From NCBI GenBank assembly GCA_015680685.1, contig MNCI01016169.1:314706-378705 (forward strand): DNA of 64,000 nucleotides, read 5' to 3'. Below the pieces are notes generated by a model. The model saw only the letters and a list, made by a program, of their open reading frames with translations. It was not told where the DNA came from and did not search any database. A program made the translations under genes and the position numbers. The DNA comes from Gnetum montanum. Taxonomy: Eukaryota; Streptophyta; Gnetopsida; Gnetales; Gnetaceae. Shown in pieces: positions 21,469 through 32,856 of the stretch; the stretch's first letter is position 1; each line of letters opens with the position of its first letter.

Positions 21469-22900
21469 TGGTGAGGTAGGTGAGTTAATATAGCAGTTGA
21501 ACCACCTTAAAAAGTTTTGTATGTGCTATGTTGTTTTGGCTATTATTTCTTAGTTAGGGACTTTCCACTATAATCCAATTAGCTGAATGTTGTATAAGAT
21601 CTTGATTCACCCTACTCTCAATGCATTAAGCTTCATTAAGAAAACAATAATCATATGAACTATTTATTAATAAATTTTAATTTTAAAACTTCATTTTAAT
21701 ATTTTATTAGCAAGAACTTTTTTTAGAAGTCTACAATTATAAATTTACCTAGGGATGTGCTTTAGTCAAAAGGTGAAATTTATAAAGATGTAATAAATAG
21801 AATTAAAGACAAGATTATAATAAATGAAGCCATATTAGTATATTTTTATATAGTAAAAGAATATAAAAGATAAAGTAAAGAATTTATAGCATAGTGCTGC
21901 ATACAACATTGTCCAAGACTAACCTCCATCTCATTAATCTCTTATTATTATCTTCTAGTTTACTAGAAATAGGATAAGTAATTAGCAATTAATTTATTAA
22001 TCTTTTTGTGGAACAAACACTTTTTCTCCACCATTATAGATCATGGGCAACAACTCCAACACATTGTTCTACATCATAATGGTAACCATCTTTGTTAGCT
22101 TTCTTGTCAAAGTTCTATTCCTTTTGCATGTACCTATAGAGGCTGTCAAAAACACAACTTTTGTACATTTTTGATGAAATATAGAGCAACATGCTCTCCT
22201 GAAGTACATCTGCATTAACACATTTCTAATTTTCCAAAATTAAATAGATGATCCCAATATATATATATATATATTAAAAATAAAATTCTAGAGTATAGAA
22301 GCAAAGTACTTCAAAGAGCAAAAACTCTAAAGCAACAAAAAGAAAAGGTCTAACTCTTTTAGGAATGTCTTTTAGGTTTTTATCCTTACAACCAATACTA
22401 AAAAACCTTTTCTCTAGGGTAGAAAATCAAACATTTCATGAAAATATTAACATTGGGTGGTGAAGAAGGAAGTCCCCACTCTTTTAATAAAATCAATATT
22501 ATCAAAAGATACTATCTTTATATCTAAACCAATAGCTACAAATGAATTATTAGTAGTTAAAATATCTTGAACATGTTGTTCATTTTGAAGACTTGCCATG
22601 TAATCACTAATAGATAAACTTCCTTAATATTTTTTATTATGAAGAACCATTTGACAATTATCTAAATCAATAATCAAATTTTTTAAAACTTGAGAAACAT
22701 ATATTTATTTTCCCTTAGTCATTGAAGAATTTTTTGAAACTAATTTCATTGGAACCTTCCTTGAAAAGACATTTTATTGAACAACAATAAAAGAAAGAGG
22801 TGGGCTAGCTATTGAAACATCAACAAAAGAAGCTATCACAAGATTTGCAGCATCTATAAAATTTTTTTTACCAAAATCTATAACTCTTGTAGAAGAAACC
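21469..22900. other. AT-rich DNA, no gene recognised
   Basis: Includes a (TA)n run at about 22257-22275. The minus strand from about 22700 upward may be the C-terminal side of the CCHC gag-like relic, but its frame is full of stops. Confidence 0.35.
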
Positions 22901-22949
22901 TTAGTAGCATTTACATTAACTTATTGTTGATGGGCTTGCATTACATTTA

Positions 22950-23257
22950 CATTAGCATAAAAGGACATGAATCGAAGATATGATCCTCTCGATGATAATA
23001 GCGGCATGTCTTTGGAAGACTATAATAAACAACCTTTTATGCGTAATGAATTTTGTCAAATTTCCTAAGCAAATCAAGATCCACTTCAATCATATATCAA
23101 ATTCTATAAAAACCACTAGCTACAGCAAGTGTCTCAAAATGCTTGATTAACCCAATATGAGAGATAATGTCCCTTTCAAATTTTTCAACAATTAATAGAA
23201 GATTTGATAATTCAAAAAAATAAGAAACCTTTCAAAATTTAGAAGATGTTAGATTAC
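22950..23257 (-). pseudogene. CCHC zinc-knuckle gag/ORF1-like relic, part 2
   Basis: The minus-strand frame reads through IEVDLDLLRKFDKIHYA and VVYYSLPKTCRYYHREDHIF then DSCPFM. This is the D-L-x-x ... P-x-x-C-x-x-C/H-x-x-x-x-H-x-x-x-x-C layout of zf-CCHC_4 that follows DUF4283 in plant LINE ORF1 and related proteins. Several stops occur. The upstream half continues at 28474-28740, on the far side of element E1, so E1 inserted within this relic. Confidence 0.5.
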
Positions 23258-23262
23258 AAGAG
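23258..23262 (+). repeat. TSD of element E1, left (AAGAG)
   Basis: AAGAG directly before the LTR start; the identical copy is at 28469-28473. Confidence 0.85.
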
Positions 23263-24166
23263 TGATGAGCAACGAGGTATTCCTATGTCCAACCATACAA
23301 ATCACAAGTGTTTATGCATGATCCAGTTAAATTTCATGGATGGAACTAGTTGTGACATCTAGATCGCTATGCCTTAATCATAGTTTGTTGTCTTCCCACT
23401 TGGACTAGTGGTAGCTTTGTCACATATGGGTCCAGAGTGAGGCATATGATTTTTATTATTTTATATTTTATTATTCTACAATTAACAATAGGTTAAAACT
23501 CAATTTATAATCAACTAATCTAATTAATAATTAAAATAATTAATTCAAATAATCTAATTGCTAATTAATAATCAACTACCCTAACATAAGTATCCAATCC
23601 CACTTCCTATGCACATTCTGAACACATATAATGTTGTTGGGTTACCGAACGTTAAGCGTTGCTGGAATTACCAAGAGTCATATGCATGCTTGAAGCAATT
23701 GTACTTATGTGCTTAATTAATTAACATGCATGAATATGTAAATATTAACTAAGTACATGAAAAGTAAATTGCATGGAAAGTAAATCTAATCTAAGTCAAA
23801 GTTCTACAATGAATAAGAATCAACCTCAATCTTATTACCACTCATGGAATATGTCTAGATACATTGCTAGTTGAATAAGACTTCGTACAACTGACTCATA
23901 TCCACCTTGTGGGCACTCACTAACTATTCTCTAAGATTACAGAACAAAATTTGCAAGAATTTGGCTACTCTGTTAACAAAACTATGAAGAACTATTTGAA
24001 AACTAACTTGAAATCATGAGCCCAAGTGCTATATTTATAGGCTGACCCATACCTCGCACCATCAGATGTTCAACATCATATCCTAGGTTTTGATGTTGGA
24101 TACCCAATGTTAAGGCTCTAACATCATATTCTTGACATCAGAGTAGATGAAAAACATGTTTCATCG
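23263..24166 (-). repeat. E1 3' LTR
   Basis: A 904-bp LTR, starting TGATGAGCAACGAGG on the plus strand. The far end is TTTCATCG where CATCA is expected, so the terminal base has mutated. It is preceded on the minus strand by a G-run (ATGGGGGTA) that is the polypurine tract. Confidence 0.85.
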
Positions 24167-25587
24167 TACCCCCATAACTGAATAAAAACTTGTCCTCAAG
24201 TGTAGAAGAGGAGGAACAAGTTCCTTACAAAATATTAGGTAGGTATGGGATTATTGACTGATATGCAAACTATTGACTAACTCTAAGTGCCATATTACAA
24301 AATTTTATTCAAGTGGATGCTTACAAAATGTTAGAGTGACATAAAGATTGGACAGACATTGAAGATTACAAAATTTGTAGAGGTCTTCAAGAATCCACTA
24401 AAGATGATTCTTCTTATTGCCACTAGTGGTGATAGACATTTAACATTGATTATTATATTAATGCTTCTCTAGTTATGTAGAACATTCTTGAAGGATGGAC
24501 TAAAATTTCTTCTCATCATCCCATGGATCTAGCAAACATGTGATGCTTGAGCTATTATCTTATATGTGCTATGATTTTTCCACAGGCATATCCTTTGTTG
24601 TTCCTCTCTTGGCTTTATTTTTGTGCTTGGCAAAAGACCTTCTTTCTTAGGTTTTTCTGTTAGTATCACTTGTAGTCACCAAAGGATCAACATCAATTTT
24701 GGTAAATTTTTTCTTAATAATCAACCCTTTTCAAATCCCTTATTTTTCTTTTAAACACAAAGTGATTATAACATACTATGCCCAAGGCTATGAGGTAACT
24801 AAAATCATCAAGCTGTTCACATTATTTTGATTAATTACTATTAGTTACCATGATGTTGAAAAATACAATGTTGGAAAATTTTAAAAAAATTTAAAGCAGC
24901 CATACCTAGCCCCCATGACTAATAAGCATAACTCTAGAAGCACATAGATTTATGAATAATTGAAACAAAGGTCCAATTTAGAAGATGGCCAAGAAATATT
25001 AATGGATATGAAAATAGAAAAATAGGAAAAATCAATGAAAAGATGAGAAGTAGTCCCAAAATCATGCATAAATTTAGAGAAACCATCATTGATGTTTTGA
25101 AAGAAACCATCTTTGAAATAATTATAAAATCTCATTTTCAAGCCACTTGGTGTCTTTTGGTTTAGTGGCTACTACATATATTGGTCTTTGTTCACACACT
25201 TATTCCTTAGCTTTGTTGTGGGTTGTGCTAATATTTTGAATTTCTGGCCCACAGTCACACCCTTTAGTATTAGTAGTGATGCATGGATTCTATTGTCTTT
25301 TCACAATGATAGGTTCATTGTTTATATCTTGTGTTGAAGTGATGATGGTTGTTGACTTTTGTATAGGGTTAGAGGATGTTGGTTGTGAGAAAGAAGGCAT
25401 TGCACTAGATTGGCATTGTGTTGGCTCAGATGATGTTGGTCCATGAATGGTTTGCTTTGGCTTACAGCCTTTCCTCCAAAAAGGGACATTTTCTACATTC
25501 TAGTTAAGGCCCACTAGTATCAACATGGCTATGCATATTCGCAACACGAGTGCCATCTGTTTGTTGATATTGTGCTATCGAACCTTC
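24167..25587 (-). other. E1 non-coding 3' internal region
   Basis: Between gag and the 3' LTR, where pol would lie in a complete element. Only short open frames occur (e.g. 24950-25141), and no pol motif such as a Y-x-DD box or integrase D-D-E pattern was found. Confidence 0.55.
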
Positions 25588-27318
25588 CTATGTTGTTAAT
25601 GGTGGCATGTGAGTATGATAATATTGAGGATATGCCAAAGAATGAGAGGTATGAGGTGATGACCTCATATAATATGTTGCGGGATGTTGATATTTGGGAG
25701 AGGTAGTAGTAATTTGAGGTAGAAAAAGTAGAAACAGTTGGGGAAACAGATTTTTAAACATAATATTCATATGGGTTTGGTTGGCAGTAAGGGTAGGGCT
25801 AGTTTGGTGGTGGCCTCCCCCACAATTGTGATTGTTGCCACTATGATTGATGTTAGTGTTGAGGCTAGTAATAAGTCTTCCTAGGATAGTACAATTGGTT
25901 TTGGAGTTGTCTAAAGTTACCGCGTGGAAGAGAAAATCTCCTAGGCATGTACTTCTATACAAACTTCAGATTTAATGCCCCTACCCAATACTCATGTAGA
26001 TGCAACAAGACTGGGCAATGGCCCTTTGGATGGTCATATAGGCAAATGTCACATCCACCATCCTCTTCGGTGGTTGAATCTATAGCCTCTTCTTCTATGG
26101 CCATTTCCCCTTCCTAGCCATTTCTTGGTTCTTTTTCCTTCTTTTATTGTGATCACTTAATTCATTTTTCACTACTCTCTCCTCTATGATTTCTTTGCAA
26201 GTTTTACCTTTCTCATTCATTGATTCCGACATCTTATCCAACTTTTCTTTAATCTCAATGATAGAATTTTGTATTGGCAAGGTTTGTTGTAAAATCACCT
26301 CATCAAGAGCTACCTCTTTTTCCTTATCATAGATATTGATGCTTTTCTTTTGCAAATTTGGATCCTAGCTATCTTCCTCTACATTCTCTCATCTACATAG
26401 CTCTCTTTCTTTTTTCACCACATGCTTGATTAACTCTTTGATTTGATGGGTTTGTAACTTGTATAACTGACCTGGAGCATACATCCCAAGGGTCTCCCTT
26501 GTTTCATTATGAAGCCCATATATGATGTGGAAAAGTTGCCTTTCCTTAGAGAAACCATGGCCTAGGAATCTATGTAGTAGCGAATAGTATCTTTTCAAGG
26601 CCACTTCCAATGGTTCATGATTTTCTTACTTCCACTCTTGGATTTCTTTTCTTAGGTTGGATACTCTCGCATAGGTTTGTATTTTTCATTGAAAATTTCT
26701 AACATTGTGGACCACTAGTGAATGGAACTTGGTTCCAATGATCTATACCAACTATCAACTTCATCAATTATTGCCCTAGGAAAGAGCTTAAGCTTTTTCC
26801 ACCCACTTTCAATGTTATATAAGGAACAAGCATCATGGAAGGCTTGTAGATGATGTTGTGGATCAGAATCATAGCCTCCCACGAACTTAGGGATATTATT
26901 AATATCAAGCCTAGGTAGGTGACTTTCCTTGTGATGCCTATGAGGTATCTTAATTTCCTCCATGATCGACATCAAGCTCTTAGTGGCCAATAAGGGTTTA
27001 TCGTCATCAAACATGTTATGATGAAAATTTATATTTCTATTTGTTTGATTACGATGATCTTGTCTATGCTTGTTGTGATGTCTTTGATTTTGCATTGGGT
27101 TTAATTTATATCTTTATCTTGACCTCGTAGTGGAGCTCTATCTCTATAACTGCATTCATCTTCATTAGAACTAGATGTTGAAGAAGAAGAGGAATATGAG
27201 AAACTAGGACAATCACTATGGCTCCTATAGTTGTCCCTTTTGTCCTTTGATTTATCTTGTCTAGGTTTGTGGGGGGTCCTAAGCCTTGATGCCCTCCTTG
27301 ATCTAGGACTTTCTCCAT
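25588..27318 (-). pseudogene. E1 gag polyprotein, degraded
   Basis: The frame is recoverable in pieces: 27095-26715 with LPRLDINNIPKFVGGYDSD then HHLQAFHDACSLYN and WKKLKLFPRAIIDEVDSWY, the capsid core of plant retrotransposon gag; 26610-26389 with GHGFSKERQLFHIIYGLHNE; and a Lys/Glu-rich part (26355-26095), with a broken zinc-knuckle region following. Gag forms the particle that carries the RNA. Related segments are in E2 (37064-38150) and E3 (47206-48009), the latter best preserved. Stops and frameshifts occur between all pieces. Confidence 0.8.
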
Positions 27319-27610
27319 ATCCTCTAGGATTGTCTACCTTAGCTAAACAGAGTCTTTGAGTGTAGTAAGAGTCTAAATAAGCATAGAAAACCCTTTCTTG
27401 AGGTTGTTCACACCAATTTTATTTAGTATATATCCTATCATTTCTCCTACGAGTGTTCTCATCGTATGATGCATGATTGGTTCTATGTGAAGAAGACATG
27501 GTTTTACCTGATAATGTGTGTGACTTAAAATATTGATATTTTTTAAAAGATAGATCATTAATACCTTTACAATGATCGTATATAATATAACTAATCTAGA
27601 TAATTAGCAC

Positions 27611-27631
27611 CATCCCTGGTAGTGGCACCAA
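27611..27631 (-). promoter_or_regulatory. E1 primer-binding site, tRNA-Asp type
   Basis: The minus strand reads TTGGTGCCACTACCAGGGATG directly after the 5' LTR. It resembles the complement of the plant tRNA-Asp 3' end (TGGCGCCGTTGCCGGGGA), with several changes. Confidence 0.7.
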
Positions 27632-28468
27632 TGATGAGTGACGAGGTACCCCTATATCCAATCATACGAATCACAAGCATTCATGTATGATCTAATTGAA
27701 TTCCATGGATGGGACTAGTTGTGACATCTAAATTGCTATGCCTTAATCACAATTCACTATCTTCCCACTTGGACTAATAGTAGCTTTGTCACATATGATT
27801 TAGTGTAGAGTGAGGCGTATGATTTTTTCTTATTTTATATTTTATTGTTCTATGATTAATAATAAGTTGAAACTCAATTTATAATCAATTCAACTAATCT
27901 AATTGCTAATTAATAATCAACTACCCTAACATAACATCCATTCCCACTTCTCGTGCACATCCTAAACACATATAACACTACTGGGTTACCAAACGTTAAG
28001 CATTGTTAGGATAACCAAGAGGCACATGCATGCTTAAAGTGATCGTACTTATGTGCTTAATTAATTAACATGCATGAAAATGTAAATATTAACTAAGTAC
28101 ATGAAAATTAAATTGCATGGAAAGTAAATCTAATCTAATTCAAGGTGCTATAATGAATAAGAATCAATCTTGATCTTATTGCCGCTCATGAAATATGTCC
28201 AAGTACATTGCTAGTAGAATAAATCTTTGTACAACTAACTCAGATCCACTTTTTGGGCACTTATTGACTATTCTATAGGATTACATAATAAAACTACAAG
28301 AATTCATCCACTCTATTAACAAAACTATGAAAAACTATTTGAAAATTGACTTGAAATTGTAAGCCCAAGCACTATATTTATAGGCTGGCCCATACCCTGT
28401 GACATCGGATGTTTGACATCGTGTCATGGGCTCCAACGTTTGAATAGATGAAAAAACATGTTTCATCA
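27632..28468 (-). repeat. E1 5' LTR
   Basis: An 837-bp LTR beginning TGATGAGTGACGAGG on the plus strand and ending TTTCATCA. Aligns along its length with 23263-24166; the 67-bp size difference reflects indels. Confidence 0.85.
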
Positions 28469-28473
28469 AAGAG
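28469..28473 (+). repeat. TSD of element E1, right (AAGAG)
   Basis: Identical to 23258-23262. Confidence 0.85.
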
Positions 28474-28740
28474 GAAGTCCACTTTGGAATAATTAATAAA
28501 GAATGAAAAACATTAGAAAGACTAATTTTAAGTACCTTAGAAATTATTATCGAATCAACAAATTCTACTAGCAAAAGTTAGTTTGAAAAATAACGAGTAT
28601 AAATAGTATCCAAATCTTAATATTCCAAAACCAAATTTAAATAATTCCAAAAACTAGAGGAATAAGGAAAATAACCCAAAATTTGCACCAAAACATACCT
28701 TTTAAAAATTTCCTGAGTAATAGATTCATATAAATCACAA
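28474..28740 (-). pseudogene. CCHC gag/ORF1-like relic, part 1
   Basis: The minus frame includes EFVDSIIISKVLKISLSN and FHSLLIIPKWTSSL, immediately before the E1 insertion point, with the remainder at 22950-23257. The layout fits the DUF4283-to-zinc-knuckle segment of plant LINE ORF1-like proteins. Short and mutated, so the identity is tentative. Confidence 0.4.
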
Positions 28741-28904
28741 GGAAATTCGTAAAATGACAAAGAAGTAGTGGTTACACTAGAAGGATCACTTATTGAATCT
28801 AGTTACATTATACATTATATCAATACCAAACCCCTTGCTACCTCATATTAATGCTGAAGCCCTTTCTCAAAAATGACATTATATGATTATTAACTAACAT
28901 CTTA

Positions 28905-28989
28905 AGATGGCTCAAATATGACTCAAACTAGCAATCTCTTACCTACAAATCCTTATCAACTAATGAGCTAACTACTTAAGCCATCTTCC
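28905..28989 (-). mobile_element. SINE-like tRNA-derived head (same family as 1726)
   Basis: Minus strand: ATGGCTTAAGTAGTTAGCTC, then AGAGATTGCTAGTTTGAGTC, about 45 bp apart, as in the copy at 1726-1800. A (TA)n run follows on the 5' side at 28999-29021. Confidence 0.5.
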
Positions 28990-28998
28990 ATTTACTTG

Positions 28999-29021
28999 AT
29001 TATATATATATATATATATAT
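28999..29021 (+). repeat. (TA)n microsatellite
   Basis: About 11 uninterrupted TA units. Confidence 0.95.
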
Positions 29022-29132
29022 TTGGGAAGAGGATTTGTCAAAACTAAAACTAGATGAGGGTGTTGGAATGTGAAATATTTTTTTACCAATATTTACCCCT
29101 AAGACATATAGTCAAATTAAAACATTTTGCAT

Positions 29133-29210
29133 CCAAGGATGTAGCATAGTGGTCAAGATATTGATCTCTCTATTGAAAGATTATGGGTTCAATTTTTGCC
29201 TCTACTCATG
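29133..29210 (+). mobile_element. second SINE-like tRNA-derived head
   Basis: GGATGTAGCATAGTGGTCAA is a good A-box (TAGCATAGTGG), and GGGTTCAATTTTTGCC, about 45 bp later, a good B-box (GGTTCRA). These are RNA polymerase III internal promoter elements. The sequence is a different family from the heads at 1726 and 28905. The 3' end was not determined. Confidence 0.5.
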
Positions 29211-31160
29211 GGTGTGACAACAGTGAAGTAGCCTTGTGGTGGGAGACTCCTATTTAATGGGTCACATCAATCCAATTTTGTAGGTAGGATTTATGCTATC
29301 AATCTTGATATTTATTTGCACAAAAAAATTAAACTTTATCAGAAGACATTTAATGGGGCACATTAGTCTACAAAATGATACTAATGTTGTAACTAAGCTA
29401 CTGAACATCGCGGCAAAGGCATTGGTCCCAAACACATGAAACATAGACACAGATGGGCAATGGTAGTGGTGAATTAGATTGAGGTCAGTCCATGAAATTT
29501 GGGCACATTTTTGAAGGAGCATTATCATCAAATTTGGATTATTATGTGTGATTTGCAGTATTTGTTTCATTTTTATGGTAGGTGGATTGGCAATGAGTGA
29601 ATACAAGCACATAGATGCAAATGTAGGTGTGGCAGCAATTCCAATTTAACACAAGTGTGCAAAATGGCATGTACTAGAATGAGTCATTGACAATAAGAAA
29701 GAAGAATGATGAAGCCTTAATTGATGGATGGGATCTCAAGCATGAAAATGTGCCAACTCTCCCATGGATTAAAGAAGGGAGGTTTCATGTAAAATAATAA
29801 GTAAGGCACTTTCATTTAAAAGAAAGTCATGATCTAGGAAGAAAATTAGCTTATTAGATAGTTGTCCAATAGGACACTTGGCAACTATAGCTTATATTTC
29901 TATGGTGATAGTAACTTCCTATGGTGGTTATAACTAAACACCCATAATTTTTTTAACATACCTTAATTTCCCATGATGATTGTAACTACTCATAAGCCAC
30001 TATAAAAAGAGCTTCAAGGGTAGAAGAGGAGGAGGAGAAAATCAAAAAGACATATTGAAGATTACTAGTAAGAATGGCTTGCTAATTGCATCATCAATTT
30101 AGCTACTTTGTTTAAATCCTATGAGTTCTTTTCATTTCATTTTTTCTTAGTTTCTTAGCTAATAGTTTAGATAGTATTGTGCTTGACATTTAATTTTGGG
30201 ATTTTTTGATTGCTCTTATAGCTCTATTTTTGTGCAATTCTAGAATTCTATTTGGTTACCATGTAAGAGATTATGTTGTCTTTTAAAAAAATCTTGCACA
30301 ATTTAATAGTAATGTCTTTATGAATTTTCCTATTTGAGTCTAGAGGATCTAGAAACTCTTTTATAGTTTGAGATGACTTGAAATAGCTTCAGTTTTGAAA
30401 GTCTATTCCTTGATGTTTCAATCTTGAAATTGTTAAATCCTTTCTGATAGATTTATTATTTGCAATTCTTAACAACTATTTAGCTAGCCAAATAATAGCT
30501 TGTATTTTTTACAAAGCATTTTGGTAGTTTAATAAGAGTGTCTTTCACAAAATTGCTTGTTGAGCTCAGAGGGTTTGGACAAATTATAACACTTTAGATT
30601 GATTTGGAATAGATTTATTTTGAAGTGTTTCCTCATGTTCAATTTATCTCACTTAAATGTTTGATATTTCATACAAATCTGCTTTTCTTTCTTCTCCTTT
30701 TTTTTTAAAAAAAAATCCATTAAATCTCACTCTATTTCTATTTTTCTTGTAGATCTTTCTCTTTGAGGAAAATTAGGGGTAGATTTATGTAGAATTGTGC
30801 TTAATCATTTTGATGAAATTTTAGTTATTTCAAGCAATGTACTATAGGAACAATATAGACTAAGCGACTTGAAAAAATAAAAATTTCTAATGACTCATAG
30901 TATTCAACAAGGTTAGCTGAATTTATTTTATAATAGTAAGTTATAGATTCATACACAAACCCAACCATTTCAACATTCATAATAGTAAACACACATTTAC
31001 ACTTAGTTTGCTTTGTTACCATTGAGTTTATTTAGAGGTATCTGGGCTATGGTGTTTCCAGAGACCAACAAACACCTAAACTTGAGTTTGAAGGAACACC
31101 TTTGTTTTCTATGATCCCAATCAGAAGACTCAAAGGAAAACATTGGGGATCCTAAACAAT
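29211..31160. other. AT-rich region, possibly including the 5' LTR of relic G0
   Basis: A TATAAAAAGAG promoter-like box is at about 30002, followed by GA-rich sequence, and the G0 primer sites lie at 31177 and 31280. This would fit an LTR ending near 31160-31270. A matching 3' LTR was not found after 41052, so the call stays tentative. The open frames here are unrecognised. Confidence 0.3.
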
Positions 31161-31176
31161 TCTCAACAATTCTTTT

Positions 31177-31194
31177 TGATGCTAGAAGGAGGGC
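31177..31194 (+). promoter_or_regulatory. relic G0 primer-binding site, first copy
   Basis: TGATGCTAGAAGGAGGGC, one base different from the second copy at 31280. Both are preceded by ATTCTTTT or GTTCTTTT. Confidence 0.5.
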
Positions 31195-31279
31195 AAAAAA
31201 AGTTTTCACTTAAGTTCATAATTTAATAGCTTATCACATTCAAAGAGCCTAATAGTGCAAGCGTGCCAATAGTTCTTTT

Positions 31280-31302
31280 TGGTGCTAGAAGGAGGGCTTG
31301 AA
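31280..31302 (+). promoter_or_regulatory. relic G0 primer-binding site, second copy
   Basis: This 23-base stretch starts TGGTGCTAGAAGGAGGGC and ends TTGAA. It is the exact complement of 63391-63413, the primer site of E4, and complements a tRNA 3' end with a -TTCAAGC- T-loop. I could not name the tRNA. The gag-like reading frame begins about 120 bp downstream. Confidence 0.6.
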
Positions 31303-31403
31303 AGAGAATTAGTTATTATTTAGAGTTAATGATTAAATAGACTAATAGTTTATAAGATTTCAAAAGTTCGAAATAATTTTCTAATTATAAGACTAATTAT
31401 TCA

Positions 31404-32851
31404 TTGAAGGAAGAACATAAAAAGGTTTTTATGTTTGGGATAAGTAGTGGAGTAAAAACCAAAAGGATAAGGAGTTCACCTCTTCTGTCTGGTTTATTAG
31501 TTTATAGGAGAAGGCCAAAGAAATATAAGAGTTCAGCCACCAAAAGAAATTCTAATAAGATGGAAAATCCACAACCAGTGAGTCCTTGGCAATGAATTAT
31601 ACCATTAAGGTTTCAAAACTAAAACTATATTCCTAAAGAAATTTACAAATATTTGCCTAAACCTTTTATTCTTGAAAAAGCTTACTTGGCTAAAAAATAC
31701 CTCCACTCATTTGAGTTAGCTTTATCTCATCCAAATATTCAACACCAAGACCAACCTTATAGGTTGTTCATAGTAAATTTAAATGATATGGCTTAAATTT
31801 GGTATTCAAAGTTGCTAAGCAATAGTATCATAAGTTGGAATGATATGAAAAATATTTTCTTGGTTCATTTTGGCAATTAATTAGATAAAAAAAATTGTAA
31901 TGTGGGCTAGTACAAGCTAAGCAAGAAGTTAAAGAGTTAATTAGAGATTTCAATATTAAATTTCAAAAAATTTGTACACTCTTTCAAAGAAAATATAGAC
32001 CATCAAATGAAATGCTTAGAGCTACTTATCTTAAGGATGTGAATCCCAATATTTCAATTTGGTTAAGAGGAACTCCAAGCTTGTTAACATTGAATGACTA
32101 ATTTACTAAAGCTATACAATTGGAAAAATAGCTAAACTTGAATAATGGAGAACTTATTACAACTCAAAAAAAGAAGAGAAAAAATTATGATTCTTGTCCA
32201 AGATTTTGCCCAACTTAAAGCATTACTAGGGCCATCTTGTATTAAGACAAAGTAAGAGTTAGAAAGCAAAGAATCTAAAAAATAATGGTTAATGAAAGAC
32301 TTATCCAACAAAATAGTGAAACTAGAAAAAACTTTGGCAAAAATTAAAATTAAAGAAGAAAGAAAAATAGGAAACATAGGCATCAAGATACTAAAGAAAA
32401 ATAGGAAACATAGGCATCAAGATACTAAATTTGCAAACAATGAGGACAAAAGTGATGTTGCTATGTCCAACTTATTTGATATTGAATCTGATAATGAGTT
32501 CTCTAGTGTTCATTGCAAATCTTCCAAGAATGGATCTAGTGATACATCTTCTCTGTTAAGTTCTAAAGAGGATATATCATTAGAAGAATAGTGTAACAAT
32601 AGTGAAGAAAATAGATATAATCTATGATCAAAAGAAAAATTAACTAATTCCAGGCCTCAAATGTCATTTTCAATACATCTACTAAGACGAAGGTTTTTGA
32701 ACCAAGTGGAAAAGAAAAAAATAAAAATAAAGAAGATTGAATAGAGCTAAGTCCTTAAAATCAAACTTTCAATAAATGAATGAAGAAACCAAGCTTTTAT
32801 GAAGATGAAGAATATACTCTCATTGAGGTTCTTAAACATGTCAAGGCCAAC
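31404..32851 (+). pseudogene. relic G0 gag, degraded
   Basis: Starting at an ATG at 31404, frames with many stops include YLAKKYLHSFELALSHPN, then WYSKLLSNSIISWNDMKNIF, the W ... SW ... F pattern of the retrotransposon gag core. The plus-strand segment ends in a Ser/Asp-rich region (32292-32591) and LKHVKANIS just before the E2 insertion. The reading continues after E2 at 40093 in the segment typical of the gag-protease junction of Tat/Athila elements. A 34-bp duplication at 32362-32429 lies in the gag tail. Confidence 0.65.
32362..32429 (+). repeat. perfect 34-bp tandem duplication in G0 gag
   Basis: The units 32362-32395 and 32396-32429 are identical (GAAAAATAGGAAACATAGGC...). As 34 is not a multiple of three, the second copy is read in another frame. 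Confidence 0.9.
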
Positions 32852-32856
32852 ATTAG
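32852..32856 (+). repeat. TSD of element E2, left (ATTAG)
   Basis: ATTAG; exact copy at 40088-40092. Confidence 0.9.

Larger units (their letters stand above)
23263..28468 (-). mobile_element. E1: gag-only Ty3/gypsy-type LTR element, TGATGAG family
   Basis: The 5.2-kb element has two LTRs with TGATGAG...CATCA-type ends, an exact 5-bp TSD, and a tRNA-Asp-like primer site beside the right LTR, so it reads on the minus strand. The internal 3.46 kb contains only a degraded gag. No protease, reverse transcriptase, RNase H or integrase is visible. It must depend on another element for movement. It belongs to the same LTR family as E2 and E3. Confidence 0.88.
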
